Below are positions 57,705-64,000 of a stretch of DNA of 64,000 nucleotides, in pieces. The stretch lies in contig JBNJGD010000008.1 of NCBI GenBank assembly GCA_051747425.1, forward strand, positions 1 to 64,000, read 5' to 3'. The notes under the pieces were generated by a model. The model had not been told where the DNA came from, searched no databases, and was given only the letters and a program-made list of their open reading frames with translations. Origin of the DNA: HTCC5015 sp051747425. GTDB taxonomy: Bacteria; Pseudomonadota; Gammaproteobacteria; HTCC5015. The position numbers and the translations under genes are program-made. The stretch's first letter is position 1, and each line of letters opens with the position of its first letter.

Positions 57705-59242
57705 CGCTGGAACTGGTGTTGCCCATCCTGATCCCGTTGCTGGCCGGGGCCCTGTCGCTGGCCCTGTGGCGCTCACTGCGCGCCCAGCAATGGCTGGCGG
57801 TGTTGGCCACTCTGGCGCTGACGGTGGTTGGCGCTGCGCTGATGGTTGCGGTGGCCGAGGAAGGCTATGTGGTGACGGTGGCCGGTGGCTGGCCGGCGCC
57901 CTACGGCATCGTGCTGGTGGCGGATCTGCTGAGTGCCGCCATGGTCCTGATCACCGGCTTGATCGGCCTCGGGATTGCCGTCTACTCCCTGGCCTCGATG
58001 CCCGAGGGCCACCAGCGCTTTGGTTACTACCCACTCATGCACATCCTGCTGGCGGGGGTCTGCGGCGCCTTCCTCACCGGCGATGTCTTCAACCTGTTCG
58101 TCTGGTTTGAGGTGATGTTGCTGGCCTCGTTTGCCCTGCTGACCCTCGGTGGCGAACGCGCCCAGATGGAGGGTGCGATCAAATATGTCACCATCAATTT
58201 GTTTTCCTCGGCCTTGTTTCTCTCGGCCGTGGGCCTGCTTTACAGCACCATGGGCACGCTCAATATGGCCGATTTATCGGTCAAGGTGGCGGCACTCGAG
58301 GACCCCGGGTTGATCACCGTGATCTCCACCCTGTTTATGGTGTCCTTTGGCATCAAGGCGGCGGCCTTCCCCCTGTTTTTCTGGCTGCCGGCCTCCTATC
58401 ACACGCCCCAGGTGGCGGTATCGGCCCTGTTTGCCGGCTTGCTCACCAAGGTGGGGGTTTACGCCCTGTTCCGCTTCTTTACCCTGATTTTTACCCAGGA
58501 CACGGGCTACACCCACAATCTGCTGCTGTGGATGGCCTGTCTGACCATGCTCACCGGCGTACTCGGCGCCGCCGCCCAGTTTGAATTTCGCCGCATACTC
58601 TCTTTCCACATTGTCAGCCAGATCGGCTACATGTTGCTGGGTCTGGCCCTGATGACGCCGCTGGCCCTGGTGGGCGGTGTGTTCTACATCGTTCACCACA
58701 TTTTCGTTAAAACCAATTTGTTTCTGGTCAGTGGCCTGGTGTACCGCCTGACTGGCAGTTACGAGTTGCGACGGCTGGGCGGGTTTTACCGCCACCGTCC
58801 CTGGGTGGCCCTGGCCTTTGCCATTCCCGCCCTGTCCCTGGCCGGCATCCCGCCCCTCTCGGGCTTTTTTGCCAAATTTGTGGTGATCCGCGCGGGCATT
58901 GAGGCCGAGGCCTGGGTGGCCACGGCGGTGGCTCTGGTCGTTGGCCTGCTCACGCTCTACTCCATGGTCAAGATCTGGGCCGAAGCCTTCTGGAAAGCCG
59001 TGCCCGAGCGCGAACCGGGCACGGGTGAGGCGATCGGCGAGAGGGCGGATGAGTATTTCCGCACACTGCCCAGCCGCGCCAGCTGGTTGGCCTACGGAGT
59101 ACCCATTGCCGCCTTCGCTTTGGTGACTCTGGGTCTGGGGCTGGCCGGGCAACCCGTCTACGAGCTGGCGGCCCGGGCCGCTGATCAGCTGCTCGACCCC
59201 AGTGGCTATATTGAGGCCGTGTTGCCGGGAGCTGCTCCATGA
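57701..59242 (+). CDS. mrpD: Na+/H+ antiporter subunit D
   Basis: 513-residue NuoN-like proton-translocating subunit with about fourteen helices. The conserved FNLFVWFEVMLLASFALL carries the key Glu, and KAAAFPLFFWLPASYHTPQVAVSALFAGLLTKVG carries the lysines. ATGA overlap with mrpC upstream and mrpE downstream. Confidence 0.96.
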   Translation: MTLELVLPILIPLLAGALSLALWRSLRAQQWLAVLATLALTVVGAALMVAVAEEGYVVTVAGGWPAPYGIVLVADLLSAAMVLITGLIGLGIAVYSLASMPEGHQRFGYYPLMHILLAGVCGAFLTGDVFNLFVWFEVMLLASFALLTLGGERAQMEGAIKYVTINLFSSALFLSAVGLLYSTMGTLNMADLSVKVAALEDPGLITVISTLFMVSFGIKAAAFPLFFWLPASYHTPQVAVSALFAGLLTKVGVYALFRFFTLIFTQDTGYTHNLLLWMACLTMLTGVLGAAAQFEFRRILSFHIVSQIGYMLLGLALMTPLALVGGVFYIVHHIFVKTNLFLVSGLVYRLTGSYELRRLGGFYRHRPWVALAFAIPALSLAGIPPLSGFFAKFVVIRAGIEAEAWVATAVALVVGLLTLYSMVKIWAEAFWKAVPEREPGTGEAIGERADEYFRTLPSRASWLAYGVPIAAFALVTLGLGLAGQPVYELAARAADQLLDPSGYIEAVLPGAAP

Positions 59243-59712
59243 CCGGTTTTTTCTGGAATGTACTGCTGGCCCTGTTGTGGGTCATTCTGGGAGGCAACTT
59301 TTCCGCCTGGAACCTGTTGTTGGGCTTTGTGCTGGGGTATCTGGTGCTGATGTTGATGCAGACCCGGGTCGAGTCACTCAATGGCTACGCCCGCCGCCTG
59401 CCTCGGCTGCTCGGTTTTGTCGGCTACTTTCTCAAGGAAATGGTGGTGGCCAACTGGCGGGTAGCCTACGATGTGGCGACGCCGGTCTGGTATATGAAGC
59501 CCGGCGTGATTGCCCTGCCACTGGCCGCCGAGAGCGATGTCGAGATTATGTTTCTCAGTAGCATTATTTCGTTGACGCCAGGGACGCTGAGTCTGGATGT
59601 CTCTGACGATCGCCACTGGCTTTTTATTCACGCCATGTTTTTGCAAGACGAGGAACAGCTTCGCCGGGATCTCAAGGAACTCGAGCGACGCCTTCTCTCG
59701 GTTATGCGCTAG
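59239..59712 (+). CDS. mrpE: Na+/H+ antiporter subunit E
   Basis: 157-residue MnhE subunit with N-terminal helices and a cytoplasmic tail containing SIISLTPGTLSLDVSDD, the MnhE signature. It is needed for assembly and stability of the Mrp complex. ATG overlaps the mrpD stop (ATGA). Confidence 0.94.
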   Translation: MTGFFWNVLLALLWVILGGNFSAWNLLLGFVLGYLVLMLMQTRVESLNGYARRLPRLLGFVGYFLKEMVVANWRVAYDVATPVWYMKPGVIALPLAAESDVEIMFLSSIISLTPGTLSLDVSDDRHWLFIHAMFLQDEEQLRRDLKELERRLLSVMR

Positions 59713-59721
59713 GAGTGTGAT

Positions 59722-59994
59722 GTGTTGCCGACCGTACTGAACATTGTCTATTTGGCGCTCTTGTTGGCCTTGCTGCTGGCTTTTCTGCGTTTGGTCAAGG
59801 GGCCCACACTGCCCGACCGCGTGGTGGCGCTGGAGCTGGTGGCCTCGGTGGTAGTGGGCTACATGGGCGTCCACGCAGTGGATTCGGGCCTCTCAAGTTT
59901 GCTGGATGTGGCCATTGTGATTGCCCTGACGGCGTTTCTGGCCACCGTTGGCTTTGCCCGTTTTCTCGAGCGGGGAGGGCGCCGCGATGACTGA
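59722..59994 (+). CDS. mrpF: Na+/H+ antiporter subunit F
   Basis: 90-residue MnhF subunit with three helices and the motif RLVKGPTLPDRVVALELVA. GTG at 59722 follows AGGAG with 6-nt spacing. The 3' end overlaps mrpG by 8 nt. Confidence 0.93.
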   Translation: MLPTVLNIVYLALLLALLLAFLRLVKGPTLPDRVVALELVASVVVGYMGVHAVDSGLSSLLDVAIVIALTAFLATVGFARFLERGGRRDD

Positions 59995-60337
59995 GGCCCT
60001 GATTTCCCTGTTGCTGTTGACCGGCGCCACTCTCATGGTGCTGGCGGCCATTGGCGTGCTCCGCTTGCCAGACCTGCCGACGCGCATGCACGCATCGACC
60101 AAGGCCGCGGCCATGGGCGCGATGTTGATCATGACGGGCGTCGGGCTGCACTTTGCCGAGGGCGTGGTCTGGGCCAGAGTGCTGGCCATCATTCTGTTTA
60201 TTCTGATTACGGCTCCGATCGCCGCCCATGTAATCGCCAGGGCCGGCTATCTCACCGGCGTGAGTTTGTGGGACCGGACGGTCAAGGACGAGTTGCGCAG
60301 TCACTACGATCGACAGCGCGATGATGTCGGCGACTGA
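59987..60337 (+). CDS. mrpG: Na+/H+ antiporter subunit G
   Basis: 116-residue MnhG/PhaG subunit with three helices and the family motif GVLRLPDLPTRMHASTKAAAMG. It is the last gene of the Mrp operon and is followed by a strong terminator. Confidence 0.94.
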   Translation: MTEALISLLLLTGATLMVLAAIGVLRLPDLPTRMHASTKAAAMGAMLIMTGVGLHFAEGVVWARVLAIILFILITAPIAAHVIARAGYLTGVSLWDRTVKDELRSHYDRQRDDVGD

Positions 60338-60358
60338 GTTTGACCGGGGACACAAAAA

Positions 60359-60380
60359 AGCCGGCGTTTGCCGGCTTTTT
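60359..60380. terminator. Bidirectional rho-independent terminator
   Basis: Seven-bp stem AGCCGGC / GCCGGCT with A-run before and T-run after. It lies between convergent mrpG and adk. Confidence 0.92.
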
Positions 60381-60403
60381 GCTATGGAGATGAAATCGCG
60401 CGA

Positions 60404-61048
60404 TCAGGGGGCAACGGCGTCTTCCATGCGCTGGAAGATGTCGTCGATCTCGCCCAGGCCATCGATGGTTTTGAGCAGGTCCTTGTTCTCGTAGTACTGG
60501 ACCAGGGGAGAGGTCTGCTCTTCATAGACGGCAAGACGGCTCTTGATGGTGTCTTCGTTGTCGTCGTCGCGGTGATTGAGTTCGCCGCCACAGCGGTCGC
60601 AGACGCCTTCTTTCTCGGGTGGCTTGAAATAGGTGTTGAAGATTTCACCGCAGCTCTTGCAGGTCCAGCGGCCGACGACTCGTTTGATCAGGACATCGAA
60701 GTCCACATCGACCAGAACCACCCGGTCCAGCGGGCGGTCGATGTCGCGAAGCAGCTCGTCCAGTGCTTCGGCCTGGGCGGTGTTGCGCGGGAAGCCGTCG
60801 AGAATAAAGCCGTTTTGGGCGTCGTCCTCGGCCAGACGCTCGCGGATAAGGCCGAGTACCAGGTCGTCGGAAACCAGCTGGCCGGCGTCCATCGCCTGCT
60901 TGGCCTGCTTGCCCAGCTCGCTGCCGGCGGCGACGGCGGCTCTCAACAGGTCGCCGGTGGAAATCTGGGGAATCCGGTATTTCTCTACCAGGAGTTTGGC
61001 CTGGGTGCCCTTGCCACTGCCGGGGGCGCCGAGAAGAATCAATCGCAT
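60404..61048 (-). CDS. adk: Adenylate kinase with zinc-binding lid
   Basis: 214-residue enzyme interconverting ATP plus AMP and two ADP. The P-loop GAPGSGKGTQ, the AMP-binding STGDLLRAA and GFPRN are present. The lid has four cysteines (C130, C133, C150, C153) arranged as CxxC-X16-CxxC, which bind zinc in Gram-positive and some other adenylate kinases. E. coli and most gammaproteobacteria instead use a hydrogen-bond network. Confidence 0.97.
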   Translation of the reverse strand: MRLILLGAPGSGKGTQAKLLVEKYRIPQISTGDLLRAAVAAGSELGKQAKQAMDAGQLVSDDLVLGLIRERLAEDDAQNGFILDGFPRNTAQAEALDELLRDIDRPLDRVVLVDVDFDVLIKRVVGRWTCKSCGEIFNTYFKPPEKEGVCDRCGGELNHRDDDNEDTIKSRLAVYEEQTSPLVQYYENKDLLKTIDGLGEIDDIFQRMEDAVAP

Positions 61049-61235
61049 AGTGTGTAACCCTATAGTAGTTGCATGGCCTCAAACCGCCTCATTGGGGTCG
61101 GGGAGGGCCTTTTGCCTGAAACCGGAGTGACGCCAATGGCGTCGTTAAAGTGTCATAAAGGCGGCGATTTTGCCACGCTACGGCGCCAGCGTACAGGTTT
61201 TGGGGCGTTGTGCCCGTCTTCACGGTTCCCGGGGC

Positions 61236-61265
61236 TTGGGCATTTGCCTGGCAAATCGGTATAAT
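61236..61265 (+). promoter_or_regulatory. Predicted sigma-70 promoter of ppa
   Basis: TTGGGC (61236-61241) and a perfect TATAAT (61260-61265) with 18-bp spacing, 44 nt before the ppa start codon. Confidence 0.6.
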
Positions 61266-61309
61266 TCGCGCCGACTCGACCCCCCAAATGCGAACCACAG
61301 GATGACTAC

Positions 61310-61837
61310 ATGAACATCGACAACATTGAAATTGGCGAAAAGAGCCCCGAGCTGGTCAACGTCATTATCGAAATTCCGGCCAATGCGGACCCGGTGAAAT
61401 ACGAGATTGAAAAGGACAGCGGCGCCCTGGTAGTGGACCGCTTTATGGGTACCGCCATGTTCTACCCCGCCAACTACGGCTTTGTCCCCCACACTTTGTC
61501 CGAGGACGGTGACCCGGTGGATGTGCTGGTGGTAACTCCCTATCCGCTGGAGCACGGCTGCGTCATTGAAGCCCGCCCCGTCGGTGTGCTCAAGATGAGC
61601 GACGAGTCCGGCGTCGATGCCAAGATTATCGCCGTGCCCAAGTCCAAGCTGACGCCGCTCTACGACCATGTTGAGGAAGCCACTGATCTGCCCGATCTTC
61701 TGCGCGCGCAGATCATGAACTTCTTTGAAAACTACAAGGCCAACGAGCCCGGCAAGTGGGTCAAGGTCGATGGCTGGGGCGACGCCGCCGAAGCCAAGGC
61801 CGAAATCGAGGCCAGCATCGCCCGCGCCAAGCAGTAA
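61310..61837 (+). CDS. ppa: Inorganic pyrophosphatase
   Basis: 175-residue family-I soluble pyrophosphatase that drives biosynthesis by hydrolysing PPi. The metal-binding Asp cluster is in EDGDPVDVLVVTPYPL, and KYEIEKDSGALVVDRFM is typical near the N-terminus. It stands alone with its own promoter and terminator. Confidence 0.98.
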   Translation: MNIDNIEIGEKSPELVNVIIEIPANADPVKYEIEKDSGALVVDRFMGTAMFYPANYGFVPHTLSEDGDPVDVLVVTPYPLEHGCVIEARPVGVLKMSDESGVDAKIIAVPKSKLTPLYDHVEEATDLPDLLRAQIMNFFENYKANEPGKWVKVDGWGDAAEAKAEIEASIARAKQ

Positions 61838-61860
61838 GGCGCTCCTGGCGAGTGTCAAAA

Positions 61861-61885
61861 AGCCCCGCTGCGGCGGGGCTTTTTT
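61861..61885 (+). terminator. Rho-independent terminator
   Basis: Eight-bp stem AGCCCCGC / GCGGGGCT with TGCG loop, A-run before and six T after. Its stem is the same as that of the terminator at 4171. Confidence 0.92.
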
Positions 61886-61974
61886 GTGCCCACAGGTGGG
61901 TGGTTCGGTCCCCGGACGGGCGAACTGTGGTATGTTTCGCGCGGTGCCCGACCGTTTTTCAAATCACAGGATTC

Positions 61975-63834
61975 ATGGCCAGACAGCGATCAAGATTGCG
62001 CAACCCGGAAATGGAGATGCAACTGTTTCGGCAGCGTGCTCTGTTTGCCGGTGTGGTCTGCCTGCTGATGGTCGCCCTGTTGCTGGGGCGCCTGGCCTGG
62101 TTGCAGGTTTGGCAGTACGACAGCTATCACGCTCAGTCCATGGACAACCGGGTTCGCGTGCGCCCCATTCCTCCCACACGCGGCCTGATTTTTGACCGGG
62201 ACGGTCGCTTGCTGGCCGATAACCGGGCCAGTTACCAGTTGGAGATCACCCCCGAGCGGGTCCCCGATATGGAGGCCCTGCTGAACCAGCTGGAGGCGAT
62301 GGTGCCGGTCAGTGAGCAGGAGCGGCGCCGTTTCCGACAGGGTTTGCTGCATCAGCGCCGCGGTTCCTACAAGGGGGTTCCCCTCAAGTTCAATCTCGAC
62401 GACGAGCAAGTGGCGGCGATTGCCGTCAACCTCCATCGCTATCCGGGGGTGAGCATCGAGGCGCGCCTGAACCGTCGCTATCCGCACTCGGGCAGTGCCG
62501 TTCACACCATTGGTTATGTGGGGCGGGTGGATGGCCGCGATCTGCAACGGCTCGACAATCGCGCCTACCAGGGAACGACCCACACCGGCAAATCGGGCAT
62601 AGAGCGCTATTACGAGGATCTCCTGCACGGCGAAGTGGGTTTTGAGCAGGTCGAGGTCAATGTACAGGGGCGGGTGCTCAAAGTGCTCGAACAGCAGTTG
62701 CCGACCCCGGGCGATAACCTCTATCTGACCCTGGATCTCGAATTGCAGAGGGTGGCCGAGGCGGCCTTTGAAGGCGAGGCCGGTGCCCTGGTAGCCATGG
62801 ATCCGAGCAATGGCGAGGTGCTCGCACTGGCCTCCCTGCCCACCTACGATCCCAACCTGTTCGTGAACGGCATTTCGGTGGGGGATTACAGCCAGTTGCG
62901 CGATGGCGTCTATCGCCCCCTGTTTAACCGTGCTCTCACCGGCCAGTATCCACCCGGGTCCACGGTCAAGCCGTTCTACGGCCTGGGCGCGCTGGAGACC
63001 GGGGTCAACACGCGGTCGCGACAGCTTCGCTGCATTGGCCACTACCAGCTGCCCCGTGACGATCACCGCTACCGCTGCTGGAAGCGAGAGGGCCACGGTC
63101 GCCTCGACCTCGATCAGGCGGTGGCCCAGTCCTGTGATGTGTTTTTTTATGATCTCGCTCACCGCATGGGCATCGATGCCATGCACGACTACCTGGCGCC
63201 CTTCGGCTTTGGTGACAAGCTGGGCATCGATACCCGCGGCGAAGAGGGGGGGCTGCTGCCGTCCTCCGAGTGGAAGCGCCGCACTCGCAATATCGCCTGG
63301 TACCCGGGGGAAACGCTGATTGCCGGCATTGGTCAGGGATACTTTCTGGCCACGCCACTGCAGTTGGCGGTGGCCACTTCGACTCTGGCCATGGACGGGG
63401 TGATGCCCCACCCCCATCTGTTGAAACGCACCGAATCCAATGCCGGCGTCAGCCAGGAAATCAGTTACCCTGCTCTGGGTCAGGTGCCGGTCAAGAACCC
63501 TCGCCACTGGGCCGATGTCAAGGAGTCCATGGAGAATGTGGTCCACCACAAGAAGGGCACAGCCTACTGGAGCGTCGGTGTGAACAGTCGCTATCGAATT
63601 GCCGGAAAAACCGGTACCGCCCAGGTTTTTACCATTGCCCAGGACGAAGAGTATGACGAGGAGTTGGTGGCTAAACGCTTGCGTGATCACGCCCTGTTTG
63701 TCAGTTGGGCGCCGGCCGATGATCCGCAGATTGTCGTTGCTGTGGTGGTGGAAAACGGCGGCAGTGGCAGTACGGTGGCGGCCCCCATCGCCAAGAAGGT
63801 AATGGATCACTACTTGCTGGAGTCCGGATCATGA
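61975..63834 (+). CDS. mrdA: Penicillin-binding protein 2
   Basis: 619-residue class B transpeptidase of the elongasome that cross-links peptidoglycan for rod shape. It has a short cytoplasmic tail, one membrane helix (about 23-45), a pedestal domain (PPTRGLIFDRDGRLLADN), and a transpeptidase domain with SxxK as S329TVK332, SCD as the second motif and KTGTAQ as the third. ATG 61975 is chosen by homology; the frame is open further upstream through the terminator but is not coding there. ATGA overlap with rodA. Confidence 0.96.
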   Translation: MARQRSRLRNPEMEMQLFRQRALFAGVVCLLMVALLLGRLAWLQVWQYDSYHAQSMDNRVRVRPIPPTRGLIFDRDGRLLADNRASYQLEITPERVPDMEALLNQLEAMVPVSEQERRRFRQGLLHQRRGSYKGVPLKFNLDDEQVAAIAVNLHRYPGVSIEARLNRRYPHSGSAVHTIGYVGRVDGRDLQRLDNRAYQGTTHTGKSGIERYYEDLLHGEVGFEQVEVNVQGRVLKVLEQQLPTPGDNLYLTLDLELQRVAEAAFEGEAGALVAMDPSNGEVLALASLPTYDPNLFVNGISVGDYSQLRDGVYRPLFNRALTGQYPPGSTVKPFYGLGALETGVNTRSRQLRCIGHYQLPRDDHRYRCWKREGHGRLDLDQAVAQSCDVFFYDLAHRMGIDAMHDYLAPFGFGDKLGIDTRGEEGGLLPSSEWKRRTRNIAWYPGETLIAGIGQGYFLATPLQLAVATSTLAMDGVMPHPHLLKRTESNAGVSQEISYPALGQVPVKNPRHWADVKESMENVVHHKKGTAYWSVGVNSRYRIAGKTGTAQVFTIAQDEEYDEELVAKRLRDHALFVSWAPADDPQIVVAVVVENGGSGSTVAAPIAKKVMDHYLLESGS

Positions 63835-64000
63835 GATGGGTGGGTGAACAACGCGAGAGTTTCCTCGTTCGCGCCGTCAAGTGGCTCAAGCTCGATCCCG
63901 CACTGTTGTTGATGCTGGGGTTGCTCATGGTGGTGAGTTGCCTGGTGCTCTACAGCGCCGGCGGAAGCGTTGATCTGGTGGTGCGCCAAGTGGTTCGCTT
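63831..64000 (+). CDS. rodA: RodA peptidoglycan glycosyltransferase, N-terminal part
   Basis: The first 56 codons of a SEDS-family protein, cut by the window end. It starts at ATG 63831, overlapping the mrdA stop. The segment has a first hydrophobic helix (LLLMLGLLMVVSCLVLYSAGG) typical of RodA, and the mrdA-rodA order is standard. RodA polymerises glycan strands as PBP2's partner. Confidence 0.92.
   Translation, partial: MRWVGEQRESFLVRAVKWLKLDPALLLMLGLLMVVSCLVLYSAGGSVDLVVRQVVR

Noticed and set aside
61756..61974. Upstream in-frame extension of mrdA.
   Set aside because: It runs through the end of ppa and its terminator; PBP2 homologs start near 61975.

Overview
The window is about 64 kb of GC-rich, densely packed chromosome from a Gram-negative gammaproteobacterium. 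Evidence for this is LptD/SurA outer-membrane biogenesis, two porins, the thiD-thiE-hemL and lgt-thyA gene orders, and a sucAB-lpd-sucCD operon. A complete seven-gene Mrp Na+/H+ antiporter and two acidic porins suggest a marine or salt-exposed lifestyle; a cellvibrionalean or spongiibacteral relative is my guess, not something shown. I saw no rRNA, tRNA, CRISPR array, phage or transposase gene.

Layout. 0-3.3 kb: an MCE lipid-transport operon (MlaE-, MlaF- and MlaD-like) whose ATPase has lost its catalytic motifs, followed by convergent small secreted and membrane genes. 4.2-5.1 kb: a diiron-like metal-dependent hydrolase. 5.2-11.7 kb: a five-gene minus-strand selenium operon. It contains tRNA 2-selenouridine synthase, a PhnD/PhnC/PhnE-type ABC transporter, and an FAD oxidoreductase fused to selenophosphate synthetase. 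A small secreted protein is transcribed divergently from it. 12.4-16.6 kb: penicillin-acylase family enzyme, TetR regulator, acyltransferase. 16.7-24.8 kb: hemL, thiE and thiD on the minus strand; rubredoxin, a MATE transporter, apaG, apaH, lgt, thyA and an acyltransferase on the plus strand. 25-33.8 kb: folA, two porins, then a Slam-like outer-membrane protein followed by two tandem 695-residue secreted LysM-FecR-barrel paralogs. This last group is the best candidate for an undescribed system. 33.9-38.6 kb: pdxA, cpdA, rsmA, zur, a HIT protein and a thioesterase. 38.8-46.7 kb: 2-oxoglutarate dehydrogenase and succinyl-CoA synthetase operon. 46.7-54.5 kb: msrB with an in-frame membrane-spanning extension, a putative Fur-controlled binding protein, lptD, surA, plsC-like, an uncharacterised gene and rluA. 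54.6-60.3 kb: mrpABCDEFG. 60.4-64 kb: adk with a zinc-type lid, ppa, mrdA and the start of rodA.

Three intergenic regions (24.8, 34.9 and 36.0 kb) carry nested palindromic elements. Each has outer arms built of 9-bp NNCACAGAG-like units enclosing one or two unrelated inner palindromes of REP type. The genes that usually sit together as lptD-surA-pdxA-rsmA-apaG-apaH are here scattered over about 31 kb in four places.
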